Source: Flagellimonas_B algarum (lineage in GTDB: Bacteria; Bacteroidota; Bacteroidia; Flavobacteriales; Flavobacteriaceae). From it: a stretch of DNA of 64,000 nucleotides. The notes beneath the pieces are model-generated. The model did no database searches. It worked only from the letters and a program-made list of their open reading frames with translations, and was not told where the DNA came from. Location: NCBI RefSeq assembly GCF_040513375.1, contig NZ_JBEVTG010000003.1, forward strand, positions 124,001 to 188,000. Reading direction: 5' to 3'. The first letter of the stretch is position 1; each line of letters begins with the position of its first letter. Shown in pieces: positions 35,228 through 44,735 of the stretch. The position numbers and the translations under genes are program-made.

Positions 35228-35791
35228 CTATTTCGGCAACCGATTCTTTATGGTAGCGATTTGCCCCATATGGTTGGCCGAATGCTCCATCACATGATAC
35301 CAGATGTAGTGGTAGTTCAAACCTTCTTCGATATTCGAGGCGAACCAGGCATCGTCTTTGGTGCGGAGTTTGGCGAGGGATTTTTCACGAACCTCGTCCC
35401 ATAGCTCCAAATAGTAGCTGATGGGCTGGCCCTTAACGATGCTTTTCACTTTTGCATTGATCTCACCCGCAACACCCAATCGTGTGCGCTCGGCATCGGT
35501 CCAATCGCGGCCTTCAAGGGTGGCCACCTGGTAGTAGGATTCCGTAGACACCAAGTGCATGAGCAGGGCCCCTATGCTATTGGCATCGGCATCGTATTCG
35601 AAATCGGTCTGGGCTTGGTCCAAATCCTTTACTTGTTCGGTGATCCGGTCCTTCAAATCCTCCAGCATATAGACCATCTGGCCGATTTTGGGGGAATAGC
35701 CTTCTACCGATTTGAGTTCCCCTTGGGCATGCAGAAATAGCATGGGTAGGAGTACAAGGGTCAGGCAGCTGGTGATTTTGGAGCATTTCAT
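35228..35791 (-). CDS. DinB-family protein with signal peptide
   Basis: 187 residues. Signal peptide (1-22, ending FLHAQ), then a four-helix DinB/DUF664-like bundle. The metal-site histidines are visible as ALLMHLVSTE in the first part, and HVMEHSANHMGQI near the C-terminus. DinB proteins of this kind bind a divalent metal and include thiol-dependent transferases; their substrates are mostly unknown. Export to the periplasm is common in Bacteroidota members. It is followed by the 36-residue gene. Confidence 0.85.
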   Translation of the reverse strand: MKCSKITSCLTLVLLPMLFLHAQGELKSVEGYSPKIGQMVYMLEDLKDRITEQVKDLDQAQTDFEYDADANSIGALLMHLVSTESYYQVATLEGRDWTDAERTRLGVAGEINAKVKSIVKGQPISYYLELWDEVREKSLAKLRTKDDAWFASNIEEGLNYHYIWYHVMEHSANHMGQIATIKNRLPK

Positions 35792-35943
35792 GGTATGTGG
35801 TGTTTCGATTGTTTTGGTTCTTGGAAACCCTCCATTCGGAGCTCATTTCCACAGCAAAAGATACTCCTTTACCTCAAAATACAGGGGGTTGCCGACTCCT
35901 TTGACATGGATTTAACACACCAAAAAGACAGCGGAAGCAGGTG

Positions 35944-37350
35944 CTACTCCCTTGTGATTAGTTGCATTAGCCCATCGAGGATCTCATCCTTCCCCTCCAA
36001 CAAATGGTCTTTGATTTCGATGTCGGGAAGGACGCCCTGCCCGGTATCGATGCCACTGACCCGTTCGATTTTTCCTTTGGATACATCCACCGCAATCCCG
36101 GTGTTGGGTAAGGAATAGGTGAAGATGGATGCAAAAAGGTTGGGGTATTCCGCGGTTTCCTCACCCACGATTTCCCCGAAACCATAATCCTGTATTTGGG
36201 CGGCCGTGACCGTGGCTTGGGAATAGGATTGCCGGTTGACCAAAACATGCACCTTGCCCGTAAACCGTTTGCCCTTTGGTTGGGGCTCGTAATATCCAAA
36301 ATCAAAGGGGTAAATCGTACCATCCGTATGGGTCAAAAACGAGTTCCAATAAGCTTGGGTACTGTCTTTGGTCTGTCGTACGTTTTCCTTGACCAAGGCA
36401 CTGGATTTCAATTGGAATTTGGACGCCCATTTGAAGGGTTGGTCGGCGATATATGACACCATATAGTCACCAAAGCTATCGTCACCACCGGGATTGTTCC
36501 TGAGGTCGATGAGGAGCGTTTTGGCTTTTTGGATTTTGGTTTGGATAAAGGCCGAATCGATGAAGGCCCGGTATCGCGCTTCGTCACCCCCCAGTTCCCC
36601 AGGACGCAGGTAGGCCACCGATTCCGAAAGGAAGCGAAACTCACGATCCTTTTGCAAAATATCGTCCCGCTTAAATTCATAATCCTCCATCACCCGGACG
36701 CCTTTCAAAACATGGGTTGCCAATTGGCCATTGTACGCCACTTGAACCTCATAGTTATTTTTCCCACCGAATACCTGCCAATAGTATCGGGGCAAGCTAA
36801 AACCCTCTAATTGCGCTTGGGCGAAATACGGGCGTTCTGCCGGTATTTGGAGGTATATCCGTTCGAGCACTTTTGCAATGGGTACACCGTTGATCGATTT
36901 CAGTTCTGCCCCTATGGGTATAGCTGTTACATCCGACCAGTTTTTTCGAATCAGGGCTTTGCCGTTTTCGATGGCGATTTCCAAGGGGATTATTCGGCCG
37001 TCCGATTCGGCATAATCGCGGTAGGCCTGGGCCGGAAAGCTGATCCGTGTATGGGCATTGTGGGCCTTTGCTACCAGTTGTTGGAAAAGGGTGGTGGTCT
37101 CCAACATACTGAAGCTGTCTTTTACGATTTGGTTTTGGATCTGGAGATAGTGCGCCTTAAAGGCTTGCTTGGAGGTGTAGGCGTACAGGTCGAAATGTGT
37201 AGCCTCCAAGGAGGCCATGAGTTCCTCCAAATCCGATAGAACCTCCTCCTTTGAAAAACGTTGGGCCGACAGCGATAGACTGTACAGAAAAGTCAAGGGG
37301 ACTATGATTGCCAGCGCAGTTCTTTTCAGAAAGGGTTGTATTTGATGCAT
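35944..37350 (-). CDS. S41-family (C-terminal processing) serine peptidase
   Basis: 468 residues, exported (signal peptide ending SLSLSAQ). A helical N-terminal part contains AHNAHTRISF, a PDZ-like region (IPIGAELKSINGVPIAKVLE) lies near 150-170, and the S41 core follows with LLIDLRNNPGGDDSFGDYM and VNRQSYSQAT. Ser375 or Ser377 is the nucleophile candidate. KGKIERVSGIDTGQGVLPDI is the typical C-terminal segment in which the product strand appears. It probably works in the periplasm. It is followed upstream by an AraC membrane-sensor gene on the same strand after 60 bases. Confidence 0.9.
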   Translation of the reverse strand: MHQIQPFLKRTALAIIVPLTFLYSLSLSAQRFSKEEVLSDLEELMASLEATHFDLYAYTSKQAFKAHYLQIQNQIVKDSFSMLETTTLFQQLVAKAHNAHTRISFPAQAYRDYAESDGRIIPLEIAIENGKALIRKNWSDVTAIPIGAELKSINGVPIAKVLERIYLQIPAERPYFAQAQLEGFSLPRYYWQVFGGKNNYEVQVAYNGQLATHVLKGVRVMEDYEFKRDDILQKDREFRFLSESVAYLRPGELGGDEARYRAFIDSAFIQTKIQKAKTLLIDLRNNPGGDDSFGDYMVSYIADQPFKWASKFQLKSSALVKENVRQTKDSTQAYWNSFLTHTDGTIYPFDFGYYEPQPKGKRFTGKVHVLVNRQSYSQATVTAAQIQDYGFGEIVGEETAEYPNLFASIFTYSLPNTGIAVDVSKGKIERVSGIDTGQGVLPDIEIKDHLLEGKDEILDGLMQLITRE

Positions 37351-37410
37351 TCGTTCGTTTTTGCGGCAAACCTAGGCTGAAAAAGGGTTTTAGGCGTCCG
37401 ACTGCTTCCG

Positions 37411-38538
37411 TTAGGACCCTTTTTTCAGTTGTTTCAGGTATTCGCTAGGGGTCTGCTGGGTCATTTTTTTGAAGACATGGTTGAAGGTGGACTTGGAATA
37501 AAATCCACATTCATACGCATGGCCGAGCAAGGACAGTGTATCGCGATCAGGGGATCGCAATCGCTCTTTAAAGGCCCCGATCCGATAGGCATTCACCAGG
37601 TCATAAAAATTACGATCGCAGTTTTGATTGATTTTTGAAGACAATGCTTTCGGCTTCATCTGCATGGCATCGGCCAACAGCGAAAGGTTGAGGTCGGGGT
37701 TGAGATAGGGCCGCTCGGTTTCCATCAATTGCTCCAGTTTTTCGAGAAACGCAGTGTCTTTTTGCCCTTCTTCATGGGGTACTCTTTTAGGATCCGGTTT
37801 GAAATGGACGATGTCCCGTTCTTTTTGCACATAGCCTTTGAACCCGATCCAACAGGTGATGATGGCCAAGATCACGAAATTGGGCAGAAAGTAGTAGGTC
37901 CGTAATTCATGATCAAACGCGAAGCGATCGATTTCAGTCAAGATGTTCCATAGGATCTGATGGCCGGCATAGATGAAGATCGGGGTTTGCAACCAGTGCA
38001 GGGAACGGTTGTCGATTTTCGAGTAATAGTCCTTGAGCCGGTTTTGGTATTTGATCAAAAGGGATAAGGCAATAAAACTATATCCCAAAATGGAGAGCAC
38101 CCCGATCCATTGTTGGGTCAAATACACATAGGATTGGAAGGGCATTTCGTCGAGGTACAGCCCATCGGAGCCCAACCGATAGATAGCGGTGCGGTAGAAT
38201 AGGAATTCGAGTACCAAGGGTACAAAGTGCACATAGTGTTTCCTTGTAAATCGGAACTCCGGGTCCGTGATGCATCGGGTATAGAAGTAGAGGGCCGGAC
38301 CGATACCGTACAGCATCTCCATTTGGATATAGCGGAATACATACAGCAGCCCCTGGTCTTTGAGCACGTTGACCACCACGATGTTCAATGCCATCAAGGC
38401 GTAAAAGAAGACCAACAACGCCAAGAAGGTGTTGGCCGTTCGTCTCGGGCGTTTGAAGAGGAGCAACCCACTGAGCACCATGGCCTGTAGGGCGAACACG
38501 CAGATGATGGTAAATAGGATGGGGTTGGAGGTAATCAT
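37411..38538 (-). CDS. AraC-family regulator with multi-TM N-terminal sensor
   Basis: 375 residues. About seven TM helices in 1-240, then an AraC domain at about 275-372 (LSLLADAMQMKPKALSSKIN; GFYSKSTFNHVFKKMTQQTP). Same architecture as 1840 and 54326. It lies between an S41 peptidase gene (downstream, same strand) and an SxxK serine hydrolase gene (upstream, same strand), so those exported enzymes are candidate targets. The signal is unknown. Confidence 0.9.
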   Translation of the reverse strand: MITSNPILFTIICVFALQAMVLSGLLLFKRPRRTANTFLALLVFFYALMALNIVVVNVLKDQGLLYVFRYIQMEMLYGIGPALYFYTRCITDPEFRFTRKHYVHFVPLVLEFLFYRTAIYRLGSDGLYLDEMPFQSYVYLTQQWIGVLSILGYSFIALSLLIKYQNRLKDYYSKIDNRSLHWLQTPIFIYAGHQILWNILTEIDRFAFDHELRTYYFLPNFVILAIITCWIGFKGYVQKERDIVHFKPDPKRVPHEEGQKDTAFLEKLEQLMETERPYLNPDLNLSLLADAMQMKPKALSSKINQNCDRNFYDLVNAYRIGAFKERLRSPDRDTLSLLGHAYECGFYSKSTFNHVFKKMTQQTPSEYLKQLKKGS

Positions 38539-38684
38539 GCCCGGAGGTCGTATTTCAATCTGCCGGCCAAGGTAGGATTTTGCAAGTTGCCATTAAAATA
38601 TTTGGTGGGTGAAAGGTCGTTTGAAGGTACGAAACCGGGTTTCGATTAAAAATTTAGCCGGTCATTACCTAGATGCAGCGCTAG

Positions 38685-39929
38685 CTATGGTATCAAGGCC
38701 GCTTCGATATAATCTTGGATCAATTGCCGAAGCCCCAGGTGTCGGTGGGGTGCCAATTGGATCATCATCACATAGGCCATATCGTGCTCCAAATCTATTT
38801 TGAAGTAGGTGCCGACCGCGCCCCCCCAACCGTAAACCCGTTCCAAATGGTTTGCATCACTGCCCCGAATCGCGAAACCCAAACCAAAACCCGATTCGCC
38901 CATGGGGAGACGAAGGCGTTCTTGATACGGCCGCACTTCTTGTAGTTGGTCTTGCAACATCAAAGCCACCGTAGCTTCCTTGAGGATGCGCTGTCCGTTG
39001 CCTTCCCCTTTGTTCAACAACATCTGGCAAAAGCGGAGGTAATCATTGGTCGTCGAAACCATGCCACCACCACCATTGAACAAGGTGACCTTTCGGGTAT
39101 AGCGGTTGTTCCGTTGGGCTTCACTTTGCTGCAAGCCCGAGCCTTCTTGCCAGCGGTAGCCTACGGTAAACCGATCGACTTTGTCTCGGGGCACCTGAAA
39201 ATGGGTGTCGTGCATATTCAAGGGTGTCAGGATATGCTCTTTCAGATAGCGATCCAAGTCCTTGCCTGAAAGTACCTCGATCAAATACCCACAGATGTTG
39301 GTCGAAAAACCATAGCGCCAGTCGGTCCCGGGTTCGAAATATAGGGGCAGTCGGCTCAACTTCAGCACGAACTCCCGGTTCGAAGTGGAGGCGTGCACAT
39401 GCGCCTCGCGGTACATGCGGTCCATTTCAGGAAATGCGCTCCGTCCATAGGTATAGCCCGAACTGTGGCGGAGCAGATCGATGATCCGGATCGGGTTTTT
39501 GGCTTTGACCAGGCCTTTTTCGGTAAATACCTTCATCTCCTGGAACTCGGGAATGAACTTGTAGAGCGGGTCGTCCAGTTTGAATTTCCCTTGTTCGTAC
39601 AATTGCATCAGGGCCACCGATACGATCGGTTTGGTCATGGAAAAAATCCGGAACAAGCTTCCTTCGTCGAGCGGTGTGGCTTCCGCAAGGTTGGCATACC
39701 CATAGCTGTCGAACTGGGCGAGTTGGCCATGACGCAAGATCGCGGTTTGTATCCCCGCCAGCTTGCCGTCGTCGACCAGTCGGTGGAAATGCGCGTTCAT
39801 TTTTTGCAGGCTGTCCGTTGATAGTCCCACCATTTCCGGCTTGACCTTGCTGAACACGTCGGATTGTGCGTTGGTGAACGCCACACAAAGAAAGACCAAC
39901 AAGAAGAGTAGATACTTGTTACACAGCAT
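38685..39929 (-). CDS. Serine hydrolase, beta-lactamase/class C family
   Basis: 414 residues with a signal peptide ending AFTNAQ. The catalytic S-x-x-K is FSMTKP, Ser97 and Lys100. A YGFS tetrapeptide near residue 210 is where the Tyr-x-Asn/Ser motif is expected, and GWGGAVGT near the C-terminus stands in for the KTG box. The family includes esterases, D-aminopeptidases and penicillin-binding-like enzymes; few flavobacterial members are true beta-lactamases. It acts outside the cytoplasm. A 145-base gap without genes separates it from the AraC gene. Confidence 0.9.
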   Translation of the reverse strand: MLCNKYLLFLLVFLCVAFTNAQSDVFSKVKPEMVGLSTDSLQKMNAHFHRLVDDGKLAGIQTAILRHGQLAQFDSYGYANLAEATPLDEGSLFRIFSMTKPIVSVALMQLYEQGKFKLDDPLYKFIPEFQEMKVFTEKGLVKAKNPIRIIDLLRHSSGYTYGRSAFPEMDRMYREAHVHASTSNREFVLKLSRLPLYFEPGTDWRYGFSTNICGYLIEVLSGKDLDRYLKEHILTPLNMHDTHFQVPRDKVDRFTVGYRWQEGSGLQQSEAQRNNRYTRKVTLFNGGGGMVSTTNDYLRFCQMLLNKGEGNGQRILKEATVALMLQDQLQEVRPYQERLRLPMGESGFGLGFAIRGSDANHLERVYGWGGAVGTYFKIDLEHDMAYVMMIQLAPHRHLGLRQLIQDYIEAALIP

Positions 39930-40013
39930 TCGAGATTGTTTTCAATGGGCAATGGTCCATGGCCCTTGATCGACTGTGTTCAAGCTAGCATTTCTTCTGA
40001 AGATACACAACCG

Positions 40014-40877
40014 TTAGGGTTGCAGGAATTTCATGAATTCGGCGACATAGGGGGCTTCATGATCCAGGATACCGCGAATGTGCTTGCCTTCGATCGCCCA
40101 AAACCGGGTGGTGTTGGGGTCAGCCGCTTCGAACAGTTTCCTGCCCAAGGCATAGGGTACTTCCTTGTCGGTGGAGCTATGGATGATGGTGGTGGGTACG
40201 GTCACCTTTTGTATTTCTTCCATGGCCGGAAAATCATTGTTCATGATCAGGGGTACCGCCCATTTCACCTTTTCGAGGTTCAAGGCATTGGCATAAACCT
40301 TTCCGATGTCGGGGAAGGAGCTAAAGGTTCCTTCCAACAACAACCCTTCGATCCGATCTACCCGATGGCCCGCGGTCATGGTGGCAAAGGCACCACCCAA
40401 GGATTGGCCCCAAATGATGATGGGGGTATCCGCAACGCCTTTCATGTCGACCACTTCATCAAAAACGGCCAGGGCGTCGCTTTGAAGCGTTTTGGAATTG
40501 GTCGCTTCGCCATTCGATTGCCCAAAATCGCGGCGCTCGTAACAAAAGACCTGAAACCCGGCTTCCAATAAGGGTCTGTAGGTGGTTTGAACGGCCGACA
40601 TCAAGTGCATCCCTTTCCCTGAAAAGTGGAAAATGGTGGCTATAGGGGGGATGGAATCCGGTTTGAAAAGGACACCGTGGAGGGCGACTTCCCCATCCCT
40701 TTTGAAATAATGTTCTTCATGGTTCCATTCAGAGCTGAATTCGGCATATTGACTGCCGTTGGTCTGATAGATCATCTTATCGGAAAATCGCGAAAACCGT
40801 AGGTAGAGCACTAGGATTACCAATAGGGTAAACAGGGCGACAAGGAGCCACTTCAACACTTTTAGGAACTTTCGCAT
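40014..40877 (-). CDS. Alpha/beta hydrolase, membrane-anchored
   Basis: 287 residues. One N-terminal TM helix (LLVALFTLLVILVLYLRF) precedes an alpha/beta-hydrolase domain. The nucleophile elbow is GQSLGG with Ser159. The acid is probably in HSSTDKEVPY, and the catalytic His in EGKHIRGILDHE. HFSGKGMHL and CYERRDFGQSNGE fit the BEM46/ABHD-type oxyanion and cap region. Substrate unknown. It is a single gene, separated from its neighbours by gaps of about 80 and 150 bases. Confidence 0.88.
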   Translation of the reverse strand: MRKFLKVLKWLLVALFTLLVILVLYLRFSRFSDKMIYQTNGSQYAEFSSEWNHEEHYFKRDGEVALHGVLFKPDSIPPIATIFHFSGKGMHLMSAVQTTYRPLLEAGFQVFCYERRDFGQSNGEATNSKTLQSDALAVFDEVVDMKGVADTPIIIWGQSLGGAFATMTAGHRVDRIEGLLLEGTFSSFPDIGKVYANALNLEKVKWAVPLIMNNDFPAMEEIQKVTVPTTIIHSSTDKEVPYALGRKLFEAADPNTTRFWAIEGKHIRGILDHEAPYVAEFMKFLQP

Positions 40878-41025
40878 AGGTTGGTCGTTTGGTTTTTAGA
40901 CGTTATGGGTATCGGTTTGGTTACGGCAATCCCTGCTTTCTGACGAAGATACGCCTTAAAGGGTGTTACTACGTATTTCATAGAATACTATCTAAGTCTT
41001 ATTATCAAGGAAATTGTGCGTACCC

Positions 41026-41526
41026 TCATCGACCACAAATCGCCGAGATAAAGAGAAAGTGTCCGTTTTTCAGGGCTTTGTACAGGCTTCCCCTTTTGGT
41101 AAAACCGACGTTCATTTTGTTGGTTCCGGTCAACCGCAAGGTTTCCCCCGGCATTTCATACACAAGATCCACCTCGAGTACGGCGCTTGAAAAGCCCGCT
41201 ATCAGGCGGATATCCTCGATCCACACTTCGGCAAAGGTTTCGTTCTTGGCCGGTAGGCGATCGGACTCCACATAATGCAAAACCATTGGGGTGTCTTTGT
41301 CCAATTCCTCCACCGATCGGATAAAACGTTCGTTGAAATCAGGAAACTTGGAATCCCCGAAGGTCGGCAATCCCAGGTATTCGAATTTTTCGAAATCCCC
41401 TCGCGGATCATAAGCGAAATAGAAGGTTTGGGCACAGTCGATTTCAGCGGCCATTTTGTTGGTTTTTTTGTGGGAAGCGCAACCCATCAACAAGCAAAGA
41501 AGGAGATAGGGGAAGCAGTTTTTCAT
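41026..41526 (-). CDS. Hypothetical lipoprotein, 166 residues
   Basis: Lipobox LMGC with Cys15 after a clean signal peptide (LLLCLLMGC). The mature part is beta-rich (YFAYDPRGDFEKFEYLGL; VWIEDIRLIAGF; VLEVDLVYEMPGETLRL). I do not recognise a family. It is followed downstream by the alpha/beta hydrolase gene after about 150 bases and preceded by a 246-residue gene of unknown function. Confidence 0.7.
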   Translation of the reverse strand: MKNCFPYLLLCLLMGCASHKKTNKMAAEIDCAQTFYFAYDPRGDFEKFEYLGLPTFGDSKFPDFNERFIRSVEELDKDTPMVLHYVESDRLPAKNETFAEVWIEDIRLIAGFSSAVLEVDLVYEMPGETLRLTGTNKMNVGFTKRGSLYKALKNGHFLFISAICGR

Positions 41527-41592
41527 GCTTGGAGGTTTTGGATCGCAAACAACAGTTGCTTCTTGTTCAATCGAAATTTGGAAGATCTTGTT

Positions 41593-42333
41593 TTATCCAT
41601 CGTATCCCATGGTTAGCAGGTGTTGCCCTTCGAATTCCATATCCAATAAATGGTCGGGCAAGAAGGTGTCGCCCGCTGTTATTTCTGCAAACAGTTTTCC
41701 TTTTTTACCCAAGATCAGTTCCACCCGGATCACCTCCAAACCGTCGTACCAATCGGCATCGGCAGGAGTATCCACATAGTCGTCCATATGTGTGTTGTAA
41801 AAGGCGATCAATTCCTTTTTACAGTCCCCAAGCCAATCGATATAGCCGATGATCCGTTCGGCCTCTTCCTCGAAGCGATGCGTTCCCAAAAATTCGATGC
41901 TGACCCTATCCGGGGGGGTCGGTTGGTTGAAGATCACGATATCCTTCAGGGGGAGGTAACTGTGCTCCCCGGCATCCCCTTGTTGGAAATCAACGGCTGA
42001 AAGTGGGGGCCTTTTTTTGGAATGGCGTTTGCGAAAATCTTTGGTAGCGAAAAAGTCGCCATGGGATTTGGCCATGTCCTGCAACTTGTACAGTTTCTTC
42101 AGCTCCTTTCGGTCGTTGGTAGCTACGGTCGGTTTAAAGGTGTCATAGGCTGATTTATGATACCCCAAGAGGCTTTGTACGTTCGACAAGATCCGGTCTT
42201 CATTGCGGCTACGCGCTTTGGTCTCTAGGTGGTACAGAAGGTCATACAAGTTCGCAAGGCTTTCTTTAGACCCCTTCGAACGTCTAAATTCGTTGGAGTA
42301 GTTGATATAGGTCTGTTGTAGGTTTTCGGTCAT
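41593..42333 (-). CDS. Hypothetical cytosolic protein, 246 residues
   Basis: No signal peptide or TM helix. A helical, charged N-terminal half (residues 1-105) ends in a basic KDFRKRHSKKRP. A second half has FLGTHRFEEEAERIIGYIDW, AFYNTHMDDY and a final FEGQHLLTMGYDG. I recognise no family. It lies 66 bases upstream of the lipoprotein gene on the same strand. Confidence 0.65.
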   Translation of the reverse strand: MTENLQQTYINYSNEFRRSKGSKESLANLYDLLYHLETKARSRNEDRILSNVQSLLGYHKSAYDTFKPTVATNDRKELKKLYKLQDMAKSHGDFFATKDFRKRHSKKRPPLSAVDFQQGDAGEHSYLPLKDIVIFNQPTPPDRVSIEFLGTHRFEEEAERIIGYIDWLGDCKKELIAFYNTHMDDYVDTPADADWYDGLEVIRVELILGKKGKLFAEITAGDTFLPDHLLDMEFEGQHLLTMGYDG

Positions 42334-42648
42334 GGGTTCGGGTCTGGCATATTTTTTAAAGGGTGAAGGGTTGGGGTTCCGCCGATTTGATTTTTATTCC
42401 ACATCTTCCAAAATCGAAATGCTTTATGTACAATCGATTGGTTCTTAAAGCTCTTAGCTATGTTAGCATTATAGTCCCTAACAAGATAAGGGAGTTCTTA
42501 CCCAAAACTCGGATTCCCATGTACTTTTTTAGATGGCGAAATACCAAAAAAGTACTTCCTGTAAAAGATGTGCCCGTGCCGATAGCGGTATCCGAACACT
42601 ATTTCTTAAATTGGAGAGCCCCCAAGCTAGGATACGATCAGAAGCGGT
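42334..42648. other. 315-bp gap with a 10-bp inverted repeat
   Basis: Divergent region between the hypothetical gene and a serine hydrolase. A reading frame across it (42363-42764) overlaps the hydrolase start and has no plausible composition. The perfect inverted repeat GTACTTTTTT (42521-42530) and AAAAAAGTAC (42546-42555), loop 15, lies 94 bases upstream of the hydrolase ATG. It could be an operator or a transcript hairpin. Confidence 0.5.
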
Positions 42649-43878
42649 ATGAGAATCTTGAAGAAGATTTTTTTGATTTTAATAGGAGTTGTTATCGGTG
42701 TATTGGTTCTCAAATGGAATACGGTTACACAATCGTATCATTGGCTCCAATACGCCAACTATGATGAACGCACCTTTTATTTTCAGAACCAAGAGCGGGT
42801 TTTCGATCATAGGGTAGTCAGAAAATCTTCCAAACCTTTTGCCTTTCCCAAACGTTCCCAGCATTTTCATATACCGGAGTATTTTGTTTATAAAGATTCC
42901 ACGATCCATACCTCTTCCTTTATCGATCAAATGGGTTATGAAGGCCTCATCGTAATCAAAGAAGGGCGTGTAGCTTATGAGGCGTATTGGCGTGGCATGG
43001 AAAGCGAAACGACACATTCGGCCATGTCAATGAGTAAATCGATCCTATCGATGTTGGTCGGTTTTGCCATTGATGACGGATTTATACATAGCATTGACGA
43101 CAACATCGTCACCTACTTGCCGGAGTTACGAGGAACGGCCCTCGATGGGATAAAGGTCACCGATTGTCTGGATATGCTATCGGGTATCGCGTTTTGCGAC
43201 TTTTGTGAAGCCGATGCGACCCAGGCGACCTTAACGCAATTTTTCTGGCATTTTTCTTTTGACCGTCCCCTTATCGAGTTTGTATCGAAGCTGCAGGCAA
43301 GCAGCGAACCAGGTGTCTCATGGAATTATCAAACCATGGACGCCATAATTATCGGTTTGGTTTTGGATCGGGCCCTTTTGGATAAGACCATTACGGAATA
43401 CACCCAAGCTAAACTTTGGGAACCCCTTGGTGCCGAACATGATGCCCAATGGATTATGGGAGGTAAGGAATTGGAATTGGTCGGGAGTAATTTCACGGCC
43501 AGCTTGCGGGATTTCGCAAAGTTGGGCCAGTTCTATTTGCAAAAAGGGACTTGGCAAGGCAAGCAGCTCTTAAGCAAAGACTGGATAATGACTTCGACCA
43601 TACCCGATAAAGAGGTCTTGCGCTCTGGTATGCACAGCAGCGATACCTTGGGTCATTGGGGATATAAACACTTTTGGTGGACCCCTGAGCGTACCAGTGG
43701 ACACGAGTTTATGGCAGCTGGTAGGTTTGGGCAAATACTTTACATTAATGTGGATAAGGAGGTTGTCATCGTCGGTTTAAGAATCGGACCGGATCCTAGC
43801 GAGGTCACCAATGAAAGTGAATTCAATTTGAACAGTAAAGTCTATTTGTTCCAGCAAATCGCCGAATCGTTGGATTGA
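42649..43878 (+). CDS. Serine hydrolase, beta-lactamase/class C family
   Basis: 409 residues. The N-terminal hydrophobic helix (IFLILIGVVIGVLVL) has no clear cleavage site, so it is probably membrane-anchored. The SxxK motif is SMSK, Ser127 and Lys130. SWNYQTMDA near residue 225 supplies the Tyr motif, and HEFMAAGRFGQ near 356 replaces the KTG box. It resembles the 6-aminohexanoate hydrolase/EstB-like branch of class C enzymes. It is the only plus-strand gene of the region from 33 to 46 kb and is convergent with a CPBP gene. Confidence 0.9.
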   Translation: MRILKKIFLILIGVVIGVLVLKWNTVTQSYHWLQYANYDERTFYFQNQERVFDHRVVRKSSKPFAFPKRSQHFHIPEYFVYKDSTIHTSSFIDQMGYEGLIVIKEGRVAYEAYWRGMESETTHSAMSMSKSILSMLVGFAIDDGFIHSIDDNIVTYLPELRGTALDGIKVTDCLDMLSGIAFCDFCEADATQATLTQFFWHFSFDRPLIEFVSKLQASSEPGVSWNYQTMDAIIIGLVLDRALLDKTITEYTQAKLWEPLGAEHDAQWIMGGKELELVGSNFTASLRDFAKLGQFYLQKGTWQGKQLLSKDWIMTSTIPDKEVLRSGMHSSDTLGHWGYKHFWWTPERTSGHEFMAAGRFGQILYINVDKEVVIVGLRIGPDPSEVTNESEFNLNSKVYLFQQIAESLD

Positions 43879-43929
43879 TCATTAACCGGTCTACCACGGC
43901 TTGTCATGCTCCTTTTTTCTTGCAGCTTG

Positions 43930-44718
43930 TTAGAGTGATGAGGATGCCTTTAAGTGCCGTTTTCCAAAAACCCCAACCAAGATTACACTGGTCCCTAGGC
44001 TTAGGGTAACGAAAATCAAATTATGGTACAGGGCGTCCGATGTCGCAAAAGTCATAGCCCCGATCGTAGCATTGAAACTGGCATGGCACAGCGTGGTCAT
44101 CAAAATGCTTTGTCGGGTGTTGTTGTAGATCCAGGTGAGGATGATCGCCATGGCAATGGCCCCTAGTGAACCGGTGATGTAAAAGATGTAAAACGGTTCG
44201 GGAGCGCCTGCAATGGGGGAAATCGTCCAGAAGGGAAAATGCCAAAGGGCCCAAACCCCTCCAAGGATCAGCGAGGCTTCAAGGGCATTGCGTGACTTTT
44301 GAAGGCGGGGTAGGGCATACCCCCGCCATCCCACTTCTTCCAAGATCAAGAAAATGGAAATGATAAGGAAGTTGATCGCGATCACACCGGGATTCGCGAG
44401 CGCATCGTACTTGAAAAAGAGCGCAAAGATACCATGGGTCATCAACGTCAGCAAGGCGGGTGTGAACAGGGCCAAATACCAGATCGGCCTCACTTTGGAT
44501 CGGATCAAACCGCTGTACAAGGTCCGTAATCCTTGCTTTCCTGAATTTCGATAGGTAAGGAAAGTCGCGGCAGCAATGGGGCCCACAAAACCAAGGGGGA
44601 TCAAGGTATTGGGGAGCATCTCAAAATAAATCGGAACCCAAACGCCCCAGGCGATAAGAAAGCTCAGCAACAGGTAGTGGAGGAGTTCTTGGTATGACCT
44701 TTCTGTTGGTTGTTCCAT
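43930..44718 (-). CDS. CPBP-family intramembrane glutamic protease
   Basis: 262 residues, about eight TM helices. Motif 1 is EEVGWRG with Glu127-Glu128 and Arg132. Motif 2 is ALWHFPFW, and motif 3 is CHASFNATIG. All catalytic positions are present. The EExGWRGY form matches the CPBP branch common in Firmicutes and Bacteroidota; its substrates are not known. It follows the NTF2-like gene by 17 bases, so the two are likely co-transcribed. Confidence 0.9.
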   Translation of the reverse strand: MEQPTERSYQELLHYLLLSFLIAWGVWVPIYFEMLPNTLIPLGFVGPIAAATFLTYRNSGKQGLRTLYSGLIRSKVRPIWYLALFTPALLTLMTHGIFALFFKYDALANPGVIAINFLIISIFLILEEVGWRGYALPRLQKSRNALEASLILGGVWALWHFPFWTISPIAGAPEPFYIFYITGSLGAIAMAIILTWIYNNTRQSILMTTLCHASFNATIGAMTFATSDALYHNLIFVTLSLGTSVILVGVFGKRHLKASSSL

Positions 44719-44735
44719 AAGGCTCTCAATGTCTT

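Noticed and set aside
38685..39929. Antibiotic-resistance beta-lactamase
   Set aside because: SxxK is present but the KTG box is not, and the branch is mostly esterases or peptidases; resistance cannot be inferred.
42363..42764. 133-residue plus-strand frame
   Set aside because: Overlaps the start of the well-supported serine hydrolase at 42649 and has no coherent composition.
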